From: a virus
Virus record (IMG/VR): IMGVR_UViG_3300032561_000071
Location: 1-35,042 of that record
Direction: 5' to 3' (one strand)
DNA length: 35,042 bases
In this document: positions 21,611-29,356 of the stretch, one piece after another
Layout of the letters: each line of letters opens with the position of its first letter
How positions within the stretch are numbered: the first letter of the stretch is position 1
Notes under the pieces: generated by a model
Database searches by the model: none
Seen by the model: the letters and a program-made list of their open reading frames with translations, nothing else
What the model was told of the DNA's origin: nothing
Translations under genes and position numbers: made by a program

Positions 21611-21919
21611 TTAGCAAGAATGCTCTCTTAATACGATTCCAACCTTTGTCTGAATATATTGACAATCATATTTATTATCTTGAATTATATTCATATCGTC
21701 AGTAGTTTTATCTCCATCTGTCCGATATCCAATTACCAATCCATCATTTGATGGTGGTGTTGAAGTAGATGTATCGACAGGAACATCAGTTTCGCTGGTA
21801 GTAGGTATTCCTGTATCGACTTGAGATGTATTAATTTTATTATGTTTACCAGATTGCCCACCTTGGGCTTCGCATCCTGATAGCAAACATATCGCAATAA
21901 TGCAAGATAAAAGTTTCAT
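21611..21919 (-). CDS. lipoprotein with Ser/Thr-rich linker
   Basis: MKLLSCIIAICLLSGC is a lipoprotein signal with lipobox LSGC (Cys16), followed by EAQGGQ. Residues 30-60 are rich in Ser, Thr, Pro and Asp (a flexible linker). The C-terminal part has two cysteines (KYDCQYIQTK, LREHSC). AGGATT precedes the ATG. Not recognised. Confidence 0.6.
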   Translation of the reverse strand: MKLLSCIIAICLLSGCEAQGGQSGKHNKINTSQVDTGIPTTSETDVPVDTSTSTPPSNDGLVIGYRTDGDKTTDDMNIIQDNKYDCQYIQTKVGIVLREHSC

Positions 21920-21936
21920 ATTATAATCCTAAAAAA

Positions 21937-21958
21937 TGGAGGGGATTTCTCCCCTCCA
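21937..21958 (-). terminator. Rho-independent terminator of the SPFH gene
   Basis: TGGAGGGGA and TCCCCTCCA form a perfect 9-bp stem with a 4-base loop, followed on the minus strand by TTTTTT (21936-21931). It lies eight bases after the SPFH stop. Confidence 0.85.
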
Positions 21959-21965
21959 AATTCAA

Positions 21966-22793
21966 TTAGTTGCTAGGAAGCTGGATCATATTGGATGCAT
22001 TGCCTGCAACATAAGTTGGCAAATGACCATCCCACTTTTCCAGATACTTTTGCTTCAGAATGTTGGGATTCGCTTCTAGAGCTTGTGCCTCGATCTGGGT
22101 AGCCTTAGCATCACCTGTAGCCTTAGCTACTCGTGCTTCTGCATCAGCCTTGGCAGTTGCGACATTAGCTTCAGCTGCCAGAGCTTGCTGTTGGTTAGTG
22201 ATCTTTTGATTGATCTGTGCCATAACAGCCTGAGGAACACGAGGACCGCCAGCCCAATAAAGCTGCTCTACAACCAAACCACGGTCGTTGAAAAACTTCT
22301 GAACATCAACCTGAGTTCGTGCCAAAAGCTCTCCCTTCTTAGCACCATAGATATCTTCAATGCTCATTGCAGAGGCTTGATTAATCAAAGCTCCACGAAT
22401 TTCATTGCGAAGTGGTCCAGCAATGATATCGTCCATATCCATACGATAGTTTGTATACAACTTAGGAGCCTTAGATGGATCCACATGGTATGCTACACCA
22501 ATATCTGCTGTAGCACTCATACCGTTACTATCGTTGAACTGAAATTCCTCGTTAACATTATTCCCTTCATTGGAAGAAGCTGTCCAAACATAAGTATGAG
22601 TCGATACAGGATACTCATAAATCGAAGTGCCTAGTCCGGTAAAATAAGTACCAATTCCCTTAGGATCTGGATCTACACCGGCATTAGAACCCCATGAGGT
22701 AACTTGGATACCCACGTTACCCGGAGCAACCCTCGAACACGCACCAAGACTGACAGCGCAAACGCTAAGCAAAATAATATCACGAATCTTCAT
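21966..22793 (-). CDS. SPFH/band-7 (prohibitin-like) lipoprotein
   Basis: The ATG at 22793 (MKIRDIILLSVCAVSLGAC) has AAGGA upstream; the signal ends in a lipobox with Cys19, so the protein should be lipid-anchored on the periplasmic side. The band-7 domain follows (GNVGIQVTSW, STHTYVWTASSN, DIGVAYHVDPSKAPKLYTNY, IIAGPLRNEIRGALINQASA, RTQVDVQKFFNDRGLVVEQL), then an Ala/Glu-rich coiled coil (ALAAEANVATAKADAEARVA) and LKQKYLEKWDGHLPTYV. SPFH proteins assemble into rings or scaffolds. Phage copies are known but unexplained. Three small membrane proteins precede it in the operon. Confidence 0.8.
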   Translation of the reverse strand: MKIRDIILLSVCAVSLGACSRVAPGNVGIQVTSWGSNAGVDPDPKGIGTYFTGLGTSIYEYPVSTHTYVWTASSNEGNNVNEEFQFNDSNGMSATADIGVAYHVDPSKAPKLYTNYRMDMDDIIAGPLRNEIRGALINQASAMSIEDIYGAKKGELLARTQVDVQKFFNDRGLVVEQLYWAGGPRVPQAVMAQINQKITNQQQALAAEANVATAKADAEARVAKATGDAKATQIEAQALEANPNILKQKYLEKWDGHLPTYVAGNASNMIQLPSN

Positions 22794-23010
22794 TATTAAC
22801 ATCTTCCTTTTGATTGACAACTGGCATTATTGCCGCTGCTCGTTTAAATACGATGGAAATAACCCATACAATAATCGATACCATCAATACGATTAGTGCA
22901 ATTCCGACATCATCATGAGCATTAAACAAAAACTGAATAGTCTTTGGTATCAAGATGAATACACCAAATATAATAAATGGCCATTTAGCCACATTTAAAA
23001 AAGATTTCAA
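22780..23010 (-). CDS. small membrane protein of the SPFH operon
   Basis: The 76-residue protein has two spans (WPFIIFGVFILIPKTIQFLF and VGIALIVLMVSIIVWVISIV) and an acidic tail. It overlaps the SPFH start and the upstream gene by a few bases. Not recognised. Confidence 0.6.
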   Translation of the reverse strand: MKSFLNVAKWPFIIFGVFILIPKTIQFLFNAHDDVGIALIVLMVSIIVWVISIVFKRAAAIMPVVNQKEDVNNEDS

Positions 23011-23243
23011 GACTTTTTCCCCTTAGATTTTGCAATAAGAAATCCAATAGTTGGAAATATTGCAATAAACCACACTATGGATAATGCCACACTGGATAAC
23101 AAATATCCAAAAACCTTTTCTCCATCGATTTCTGTAGTCCTACTACGACTAAAGGTATCGAACACTTGAAAATCTTTACCATATGCCAAATAACCTCGAA
23201 TAATGAGAGTTACTATTGCTCCCAATATATAAAGTTCACACAT
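23007..23243 (-). CDS. small membrane protein of the SPFH operon
   Basis: The 78-residue protein has an N-terminal span (LYILGAIVTLIIRGYLAYG) and a C-terminal span (GYLLSSVALSIVWFIAIFPT), with a basic end KSKGKKS. Coupled by overlaps to both neighbours. Not recognised. Confidence 0.6.
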   Translation of the reverse strand: MCELYILGAIVTLIIRGYLAYGKDFQVFDTFSRSRTTEIDGEKVFGYLLSSVALSIVWFIAIFPTIGFLIAKSKGKKS

Positions 23244-23493
23244 TCTTTTTTTCCTTTAAGAGTTTAGCAATTTTCTTTCCCATTGTAAATACAATTATAG
23301 CTGGAATGACCATAATAATTATAGGCCATGCCAAAGAGCTTATAATGAGAAGTAAAGTGCATTTAAGAAGCATATCCTCGTCAAGTTCCCCATTTTTATA
23401 ATAAAAAGGTGTGGGATCAGATTGGTACGCAAACCCTATTATTCCAATAATCAAAAAGAATATAAGTAATGCACATACGAAATATATAAACAT
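23236..23493 (-). CDS. small membrane protein, first gene of the SPFH operon
   Basis: The ATG at 23493 has AGGAAA upstream; the longer frame overlaps DUF932 and its terminator and is rejected. The 85-residue protein has spans FVCALLIFFLIIGIIGFAY and LLLIISSLAWPIIIMVIPAI and a lysine-rich end. Not recognised. Confidence 0.6.
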   Translation of the reverse strand: MFIYFVCALLIFFLIIGIIGFAYQSDPTPFYYKNGELDEDMLLKCTLLLIISSLAWPIIIMVIPAIIVFTMGKKIAKLLKEKKNV

Positions 23494-23517
23494 ATTGGTT
23501 TTCCTATGAGGGAAGAA

Positions 23518-23540
23518 GGGGGGGTGGTAAATCCACCCCC
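23518..23540 (-). terminator. terminator-like hairpin after DUF932
   Basis: GGGGGTGG and CCACCCCC form an 8-bp stem with loop TAAAT eight bases after the DUF932 stop. The minus strand continues with CCTTCTTCCC, a weak U-tract. Confidence 0.6.
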
Positions 23541-23548
23541 TAGTTAAA

Positions 23549-24514
23549 TTAGGCAGCTTCTGCCATTTCCATAGCAATGTTTGCAGCTTGGATCTTACGA
23601 TTCTGGTTTGCACCAAACCAAGCGGATTGAAGACGGCTTTCAGTCGAACGACCAAGGATGTGATCAGTGGCATAAGTCACTGCATTAAATGCCTGCCACC
23701 ATGTGCCACGACCAAATTCTGCACCGGGCTGACTCTCTAGTGCTTCGTATACGGTACGAGCTGGACGGCTGGCCAGTTCACCCTCTTCAGCCTTAGCATT
23801 GCTGACAGCTGGGAAAATACGGTTAAAGTATTCAACAATGGTTTCATTGGTGAAACGCTTGCTAGACAGATATTCAGCCATTTCCTTATACTTAGCAAGC
23901 TTCTCCTTCGAAATACCGAGGGCTTCCTTTGCAAGATCAGCATTAAACTGGCTACGATGACCAGCTGAGAACCGAGAAGTAAACGAGGAACCCATTGCCA
24001 TTGCAAGAGTATTAGCACAGACTACCCGGATAGGAGTAAAACGGATTTCAATCGACTTACCATACTGATGCGGGTTAGAAAAAAGAAGAAATCCTTCAAC
24101 TCGATCATGACCAAGAATTTCAAACGATTCATTGATCTTGGCAAGTGCCCATACATTACGACCATCGTTCAAGGAACCTGCGGTATTCATTTCCATATCA
24201 CCAGCAGCGACAAAATCATTAAAGAAATTAAACGCTTCGCTGTTTTGAACAGGATTCCAATCCTTACCAACAACATCCAAAATACGATTATCAGAAGTGC
24301 GAACCAACGCCGACTTTGCGTTAACTCGAATGGTTTCACCATTTACATGGGTGAAAAGAGGAGTCTTCGCAACTTCCCAATCCAAGCCAGCAGCCTGCAT
24401 AATCTGTTCAGGAGTCAAATCAGCCGGAACCTTAGTACCCAGACCGTGCCAAGGCAATTCACCAGCCCAAGCCATCTGTGCTTCACCATTTACCATTTCA
24501 AGTGCATGTGCCAT
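23549..24514 (-). CDS. DUF932 phage/plasmid protein
   Basis: The start MAHALEMVNGEAQM at 24514 follows AAAAGGAAAATATATT. The 321-residue protein matches the DUF932 (phage/plasmid-like TIGR03299) family: WHGLGTKV near the start, WEVAKTPLF, LDVVGKDWNPVQNSEAFNFF, FSNPHQYGKSIEIRFTPIRV, VCANTLAMAM, WWQAFNAVTYATDH and RLQSAWFG. These proteins are widespread on phages and plasmids; function is unknown. It has its own promoter and terminator, implying separate, possibly strong, early expression. G+C is above that of its neighbours. Confidence 0.8.
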   Translation of the reverse strand: MAHALEMVNGEAQMAWAGELPWHGLGTKVPADLTPEQIMQAAGLDWEVAKTPLFTHVNGETIRVNAKSALVRTSDNRILDVVGKDWNPVQNSEAFNFFNDFVAAGDMEMNTAGSLNDGRNVWALAKINESFEILGHDRVEGFLLFSNPHQYGKSIEIRFTPIRVVCANTLAMAMGSSFTSRFSAGHRSQFNADLAKEALGISKEKLAKYKEMAEYLSSKRFTNETIVEYFNRIFPAVSNAKAEEGELASRPARTVYEALESQPGAEFGRGTWWQAFNAVTYATDHILGRSTESRLQSAWFGANQNRKIQAANIAMEMAEAA

Positions 24515-24559
24515 AATATATTTTCCTTTTAACCAGAGCAGTCCATCCGCTCTTGATGT

Positions 24560-24592
24560 GACTCTTATACCCCCAACAGATATAAGAGTCAA
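24560..24592 (-). promoter_or_regulatory. sigma70-type promoter of DUF932 overlapped by a palindrome
   Basis: TTGACT (24592-24587), 17 bases, TATAAG (24569-24564). GACTCTTATA (24560-24569) and TATAAGAGTC (24581-24590) form a perfect 10-bp inverted repeat spanning both boxes, so a repressor or an early-leader hairpin is possible. Confidence 0.65.
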
Positions 24593-24623
24593 CATCTTTT
24601 TTCAAAAAAGTGCAATTATTTTA

Positions 24624-24908
24624 TCAACCCTGTCGAGAACCCGGATTTGTGTACTTCTCCTTACGAGGAGATGCATTAAATTCATTTTGACGGGATGTTA
24701 GCTTGGTAAGAACTCGCCGCATAGTACGGCCACCGGGGAACTTCTTCCCAGACCGTGTACGAGCGGGTTTAGTGTTGTTTACTCCAACCCTGCGACCGTT
24801 TACCAAAATATGGATAGACTGATCTTTCGTATCACTAGGAACGCCTAGAAGATCTTGACGAGTCTTTGAAGTCATACAAGCAATTTGAATAGAAGATAGA
24901 TTATTCAT
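24624..24908 (-). CDS. small basic phage protein
   Basis: The 94-residue protein is rich in Arg and Lys (NGRRVGVNNTKPARTRSGKK, PGGRTMRRVLTKLTSRQNEF), suggesting nucleic-acid binding. The ATG follows AAAGGAAATTATATT, a leader shared with four neighbouring genes. Not recognised. Confidence 0.55.
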   Translation of the reverse strand: MNNLSSIQIACMTSKTRQDLLGVPSDTKDQSIHILVNGRRVGVNNTKPARTRSGKKFPGGRTMRRVLTKLTSRQNEFNASPRKEKYTNPGSRQG

Positions 24909-24924
24909 AATATAATTTCCTTTA

Positions 24925-25317
24925 TTAATCTACGGTTTCTTCGACGCAGCAAAAATTTTCAAATTCTCGCCATGATCCTGTAAATATTACATCAGTAGGA
25001 TCCTTGATCACCACCTTATCTGGATAAATGTGATACTCAAATTCCTGCCATTTATCTTGATTCAATTCAGGAGAACACAAATAAATTCCTCCCGCACTAT
25101 CACCTTTCAATCGGCCAACAATTTGAGCAGCCATACATCCCATTCCATTAAATTGGGTAGCTGCATCATTGTAGCCATTTACCATAGTCTTAGAATTCAT
25201 AAAAGATGCGATATCCTTACCATGTCCTGTAGGATAACCATCAAATTGACGATAAAATGCCACAAACGGGGTTTTTCCATCAGTTTCATAAAAGTATGTT
25301 AGTGACCGAGTTCCCAT
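24925..25317 (-). CDS. MGTRSL-type conserved phage protein
   Basis: The 130-residue protein has MGTRSLTYFYETDGK, FYRQFDGYPTGHGKDIASFM, QFNGMGCMAAQIVGRLKG, GGIYLCSP and a FEYHIYPDKVVIK strand. I recognise this combination (MGTRSLT, then YRQxDGYPxGHG and NGMGCxAAQ) from many phages and some bacteria; its function is unknown. Same leader type as its neighbours. Confidence 0.7.
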   Translation of the reverse strand: MGTRSLTYFYETDGKTPFVAFYRQFDGYPTGHGKDIASFMNSKTMVNGYNDAATQFNGMGCMAAQIVGRLKGDSAGGIYLCSPELNQDKWQEFEYHIYPDKVVIKDPTDVIFTGSWREFENFCCVEETVD

Positions 25318-25336
25318 AATATAATTCCTTCAAAAT

Positions 25337-25636
25337 TTAATTAATAGTAACGTTCTTCATTTCTCGAAGAGCTTGATCCACACCAGAATTTATACGGTGT
25401 TGAATTAGGTCAATATATGCTGGAACTAATGTTTTAGCTCCACCTTGAATGGCCAAAGTATATACAACTCCTTCTATCTTCCATGTTAACGCTGAAGATA
25501 TAATACCAAATTTTTCTGTGGTTGTCAAGTCATCATGAGATTTAAAATAGGAATCAGTTGTCTTTGTAAGCTCGGCTACCAATTCTATAATATAATTATG
25601 AAGATCATCTAGTCGTTCGGTTTTTATTTTATTCAT
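25337..25636 (-). CDS. phage protein of unknown function
   Basis: The 99-residue helical protein (MNKIKTERLDDLHNYIIEL, SSALTWKIEGVVYTLAIQGG, LVPAYIDLIQHRINSGVDQA) has a plan similar to the 83-residue protein at 26535-26786, perhaps an old duplication. AAGGAAATTATATT precedes the ATG. Confidence 0.55.
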   Translation of the reverse strand: MNKIKTERLDDLHNYIIELVAELTKTTDSYFKSHDDLTTTEKFGIISSALTWKIEGVVYTLAIQGGAKTLVPAYIDLIQHRINSGVDQALREMKNVTIN

Positions 25637-25648
25637 AATATAATTTCC

Positions 25649-26482
25649 TTAAATGTGACAATCGACCACAGTAAACCACTGGTCTGATGGTGTTTTATTA
25701 ATAAGGTCTGCGTACCAATTGTACCACTCGGTTTTACTTATTTCGTTAGAAACGCTGCCAAACCAACCCATTTCTCCCCGTTCGAACCAAGTTCCATCCT
25801 TTACAACAGCAAAAGTTGTAAAGGCTGCTGCCCTAGCATTACTAGCGTATTCATCTTCAGTTACTGAATATGATTCATAATTTCTATCCCACCTGAATTC
25901 TTCAGATGCATTAAGATCCATAATCACTGGAGAAGATGAGAAGATTTGTCTAGCCTTATCATGATTATAATCATTTTCCAACAAAATATAATTATAAGTT
26001 GGAAGCACTCGGCCATCACGAATTGTGTGAAATTTTTTCCATTTAATTCTAGCAGACGCTTCAGCATCATCACGAATCTTTACAATATTGATGGCACCTT
26101 TAGTTGATTTGTCCATGGCAATATGTCCACCCCATCGACCACCGACAACCCACCAATCCCATTTTTTATTAGGATTGGTTCGATGAATAACTCGATTAAT
26201 GTGACCGTTTGATTTACGGGTGAATCGATAATACTTACCATTTTCATTTATATCATCTCCATAATAATACGAAAGAAATTCAACAAATGTCATTTTGGTA
26301 TTATCAGGAGATGAATTATGAGCTTTAAATTCTGCCCTAGCCTCAGCCGTAATGTCGATATCTTTGACATATTGATCATCTAACCCTGTACATTCAAATT
26401 CATGCCAAGGCGCAAGAATGGTTTCCAGCTCCATTTGGGTAGGCTTAGTGGGTGTGATTACCAGTAGACTAAAATGTGACAT
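25649..26482 (-). CDS. MSHFSLLVI-type conserved phage protein
   Basis: The 277-residue protein has MSHFSLLVITP, LAPWHEFECTGLDDQYVKDI, WDWWVVGGRWGGHI, TTFAVVKDGTWFERGEMGWF and ends DQWFTVVDCHI. This pattern (MSHF.xLVI, APxHEFECTG, WDWxxxGGRWxG, VVDCHI) occurs in many phages and in bacteria and has no assigned function. It is led by a strong TTGACA promoter. Confidence 0.7.
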   Translation of the reverse strand: MSHFSLLVITPTKPTQMELETILAPWHEFECTGLDDQYVKDIDITAEARAEFKAHNSSPDNTKMTFVEFLSYYYGDDINENGKYYRFTRKSNGHINRVIHRTNPNKKWDWWVVGGRWGGHIAMDKSTKGAINIVKIRDDAEASARIKWKKFHTIRDGRVLPTYNYILLENDYNHDKARQIFSSSPVIMDLNASEEFRWDRNYESYSVTEDEYASNARAAAFTTFAVVKDGTWFERGEMGWFGSVSNEISKTEWYNWYADLINKTPSDQWFTVVDCHI

Positions 26483-26509
26483 AATATAATCCTCAATTTG
26501 ATGTGAAAA

Positions 26510-26538
26510 TATATAACCTAATTAGCGATAGATGTCAA
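26510..26538 (-). promoter_or_regulatory. sigma70-type promoter
   Basis: TTGACA (26538-26533), exactly 17 bases, TATATA (26515-26510), 28 bases before the start of the 277-residue gene. The -35 lies in the last codons of the gene upstream. Confidence 0.7.
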
Positions 26539-26786
26539 ATCCTATTTTCACCTTCTTTAATCGCTCTTTCAATCATTACCCTCAACATAGTTGTTAGATT
26601 TGGATCGATCACATTGATAACACTTGCATACCAACCAACAATATCGCTAAGTGCATCTGCAATAATAAATGACGATTCAGGAGTAAGATTTTTGGCGTTA
26701 GCTCCACCAAGAAACACCAGAATTTCTTCATGAATAATTTTACGTAGGCTATCAGACTTTTTCATCAATTGTTCAATATCTACCAT
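26535..26786 (-). CDS. small helical phage protein
   Basis: The ATG at 26786 (MVDIEQLMKKSDSLRKII) follows GGAA at nine bases; an earlier in-frame ATG at 26801 overlaps the upstream gene. The 83-residue protein (EILVFLGGANAKNLTPES, FIIADALSDIVGWYASVINV) is not recognised and resembles the gene at 25337-25636 in layout. Confidence 0.5.
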   Translation of the reverse strand: MVDIEQLMKKSDSLRKIIHEEILVFLGGANAKNLTPESSFIIADALSDIVGWYASVINVIDPNLTTMLRVMIERAIKEGENRI

Positions 26787-26788
26787 GA

Positions 26789-27130
26789 TTAATCGTTCCA
26801 TTCTATAATAAGTTTACGGCCATTTTTACGCAAAATCCCAACATAATTACCGATATTATTATCAATAATTGCCTCTTCATCAGGATCTATTTCAAAAATA
26901 CTAAGACCTTCTTTCTCACAGGCATAGGTCCAACTTCCAAGTACACCATATTTAACATGAGATGTAGCATCTGTCGCCCGTTCAGCATGGCTATGCATAA
27001 TTGCTATTCTACGCTGATAGTCGGTATTATACCATCCAGAACATTTATAAGCATAGTCAAATCGTACAATTTCAATGCCTTCTTCTGTGACCTTAACATC
27101 TTTCCGACGAGTGTAGCAATAAACGCCCAT
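26789..27130 (-). CDS. phage protein of unknown function
   Basis: The 113-residue protein (MGVYCYTRRKDVKVTEEGIE, IAIMHSHAERATDATSH, FEIDPDEEAIIDNNI) has no known domain. AAAGGAG before the ATG lies in a small hairpin (AAAG, loop, CTTT). Led by a TTGACT promoter. Confidence 0.55.
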   Translation of the reverse strand: MGVYCYTRRKDVKVTEEGIEIVRFDYAYKCSGWYNTDYQRRIAIMHSHAERATDATSHVKYGVLGSWTYACEKEGLSIFEIDPDEEAIIDNNIGNYVGILRKNGRKLIIEWND

Positions 27131-27154
27131 AAAGATCTCCTTTGTGTTGAAGCC

Positions 27155-27182
27155 TTTATAGACGTTTATAAAACTAAGTCAA
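27155..27182 (-). promoter_or_regulatory. sigma70-type promoter
   Basis: TTGACT (27182-27177), 16 bases, TATAAA (27160-27155), 25 bases before the 113-residue gene. Confidence 0.6.
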
Positions 27183-27190
27183 GCCTAAAT

Positions 27191-27664
27191 TTAAAAATCT
27201 TTTATGTTAGATACCAAGTCGATAGTCTGTTCAGCGGATGTATGAGTTATTCCTCTGCCACCAGCTGTGATAAATGCGTCAACATTTTTCCATTGATCAT
27301 CTATCAATAATATATCATGCGCTGCATACAGAGCTTTTACCTCTTTTTTAGGTACGATAACTGGAATCCAAGATGGAAATCCATTGGATATCAACCATCT
27401 AATTTTCTGTTTAGCAACATCAATGAATAAATCCTGTTGAATGCCACCAGCGGATGAAAGATAAAAAACTTTAAGATTTATCGATTGAAGATATCTAATA
27501 AGATCGAATGCATCTGGTAAAACAGGAAGGGTTTCAAATCCACCATCTTTAACAAATTTTGGAAATTTCCACTGCCACTCTTCTTTTGTGCTACTAGAAA
27601 AATCATATCCAGAATTAAAATCTGCCAATACGCCATCTATATCTAAAGCAATTGTTGTAATCAT
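27191..27664 (-). CDS. HAD-family phosphatase (5'-nucleotidase-like)
   Basis: The 157-residue protein has TIALDIDGVLADFNSGYDF (HAD motif I, D8 and D10), VFYLSSAG (motif II), KKEVKALY (motif III lysine) and DILLIDDQWKNVDAF (motif IV). The short cap resembles 5'(3')-nucleotidases and similar small phosphatases. Directly coupled to gmhA and hddA, it could supply the heptose-bisphosphate phosphatase step, but it lacks the zinc-binding cysteines of classic GmhB. Function therefore open. Confidence 0.7.
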   Translation of the reverse strand: MITTIALDIDGVLADFNSGYDFSSSTKEEWQWKFPKFVKDGGFETLPVLPDAFDLIRYLQSINLKVFYLSSAGGIQQDLFIDVAKQKIRWLISNGFPSWIPVIVPKKEVKALYAAHDILLIDDQWKNVDAFITAGGRGITHTSAEQTIDLVSNIKDF

Positions 27665-28260
27665 TAGTATTTTATCTCCTCTGGATTTTTATCGCTCTGA
27701 GTTCTACGGATAGTCTGAGCGATAAAATGCATCAATGCTTGGCTTGCATCTTCAACAATCCCATAATTATTAGATTCGATATGTAAATAAACATCTGAGT
27801 AGTCTAATGCTGCTCCTCCATCGAATCCTACAATTGCAATTGTTTTCATACATTTAGCTTTAGCTGTTTGTAATGCTTTGCAAATATTTGGACTATTTCC
27901 AGATGAACTAATAGCAATTAAAACATCATTGCGCCTTCCTTGCCATTCTATTTGTTTTGAAAAAACTTCATCATAACCAATATCATTGGCGATGGCAGTC
28001 ATAACAGAAACATTTGATGCTAAAGAAATAATTTTTGGATATAATTCTGTATCTGTTGCTACCCCTTTCATACAATCACATGATAAATGTTCAGATATTG
28101 CTGCTGACCCGCCATTGCCACATGTGAATATGGTTTTAGAAGATCCCATAGCTTGTATCATAATATCAACTATTTGATCTAAATCAAATTCATCAATATT
28201 ATGAATTGCTACTGCTAGGTCATCAGCATAAGTATGCAAATCTAGATAAGGTTTAGTCAC
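27664..28260 (-). CDS. gmhA: sedoheptulose-7-phosphate isomerase
   Basis: The start is most likely GTG at 28260 (M-TKPYLDLHTYADD) because AAAGGTGG lies eight bases upstream; an earlier GTG at 28278 has no such site. The 198-residue SIS-domain protein has IFTCGNGGSAAISEHLSCD (residues 44-62) and DVLIAISSSGNSPNICKAL (112-130). GmhA is 190-195 residues. It converts sedoheptulose 7-phosphate to D-glycero-D-manno-heptose 7-phosphate in the cytosol. It overlaps the kinase gene by eight bases. Confidence 0.8.
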   Translation of the reverse strand: MTKPYLDLHTYADDLAVAIHNIDEFDLDQIVDIMIQAMGSSKTIFTCGNGGSAAISEHLSCDCMKGVATDTELYPKIISLASNVSVMTAIANDIGYDEVFSKQIEWQGRRNDVLIAISSSGNSPNICKALQTAKAKCMKTIAIVGFDGGAALDYSDVYLHIESNNYGIVEDASQALMHFIAQTIRRTQSDKNPEEIKY

Positions 28261-29200
28261 GATATACCACCTTTGCACCTTCTGGTGCCATTTTAACTGT
28301 TAACACTGTGTCTTTAAACTTACATTGTGTTAATTTGTTGCGATCTTTTTCTGTTTGCATCATGGCTAATATATACCCACCTCCGCCAGCACCAAGAACC
28401 TTACATCCGATACTGCCTAAGGAATAACAAGTTTCAATAATATCATCTATGATATTGTTTGATATTTCGGATGATGTTTTTTTCTTAAGGTTCCACGAAT
28501 GAGATAAATTTGTGCCATACTGAATTATATCTACTTTAGAATTTCCAATTAAATGCGCTATATCTTTTATTTTATCTAAGTGGTTCGATTTATCAAACAC
28601 CACAGTATCTAAAATTGAGGTGGCTTTTCTTTGTATTCCAGTTGAAATAAGAACACAATTATCCAATATATTATTATCATCAATTTTAGAAATTTTACAT
28701 CCAGATTCTGAATATTCGATATAATTCATCCCACCAAATGCTGAAGCATACTGATCTTGTTTGCCAATTCTCCATCCGCATTTTTCAATTTCTATCTTAG
28801 AGGCAAGCTCTGCTATTGAATATGCATTATATCCAGAAAAAGAATATAAATCTACTACAGCAGAAATAAGGGCACATGTGAAGGCAGAAGATCCACCTAG
28901 CCCACTTCCTATCGTAGGAATATCCGCCCATGTATTAATTTCGATACCTGTTTTTATTCCAAAATATTTGAGAACTTCTCTGACAATATCATGTTCAATA
29001 TCATTGATATCATAGACAAGTTCTTGTTTCATATATGAAATTTTAACATGACGATGCGGAGTTTTACTAACAGCCACATAAACAAATTTATCAACAGCGA
29101 TGGAGATTGTAGCGCCACCGCCATTATTAATATAATACTCTGGAACATCTGTACCACCTCCAAAAAAGCTAACCCGTAACGGAGCTTTAGCTAAAATCAT
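28253..29200 (-). CDS. hddA: D-glycero-D-manno-heptose 7-phosphate kinase (GHMP family)
   Basis: The 315-residue protein opens ILAKAPLRVSFFGGGTDVPE, the GHMP N-terminal motif of heptose/fucose kinases, has IGSGLGGSSAFTCAL at about 98-112 (ATP loop), and KVLGAGGGGYILAM near the C-terminus (motif 3). It phosphorylates heptose 7-phosphate at C1. Following gmhA this gives heptose 1,7-bisphosphate. GAGGAAA precedes the ATG. Confidence 0.8.
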   Translation of the reverse strand: MILAKAPLRVSFFGGGTDVPEYYINNGGGATISIAVDKFVYVAVSKTPHRHVKISYMKQELVYDINDIEHDIVREVLKYFGIKTGIEINTWADIPTIGSGLGGSSAFTCALISAVVDLYSFSGYNAYSIAELASKIEIEKCGWRIGKQDQYASAFGGMNYIEYSESGCKISKIDDNNILDNCVLISTGIQRKATSILDTVVFDKSNHLDKIKDIAHLIGNSKVDIIQYGTNLSHSWNLKKKTSSEISNNIIDDIIETCYSLGSIGCKVLGAGGGGYILAMMQTEKDRNKLTQCKFKDTVLTVKMAPEGAKVVYRD

Positions 29201-29209
29201 AAAATTTCC

Positions 29210-29356
29210 TCAATAACAACCCCAACCTCTACATTTAGTACATTTTACCCCGCCGCCGGGGGCATTAACTATATCCCCGTCACAATCTGGGGTAGCATCC
29301 CATAGCTCATCGTGATATTCTTTGCGCTTGGCTTCTTTACGTCCATCCTCTGTCAT
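29210..29356 (-). CDS. 48-residue zinc-ribbon-like protein
   Basis: MTEDGRKEAKRKEYHDELWD is followed by TPDCDGDIVNAPGGGVKCTK and CRGWGCY. Four to five cysteines (DC, KCTKC, GC) suggest a metal site. Small PDCDG..GGGVKCTKC proteins of this kind are common in alphaproteobacterial phages. The ATG overlaps the glycosyltransferase stop (TAATG). Confidence 0.6.
   Translation of the reverse strand: MTEDGRKEAKRKEYHDELWDATPDCDGDIVNAPGGGVKCTKCRGWGCY

Noticed and set aside
27191-27664. Naming the HAD protein GmhB
   Set aside because: It lacks the cysteine/histidine zinc loop of GmhB and looks like a 5'-nucleotidase; only the neighbours suggest heptose phosphate as substrate.
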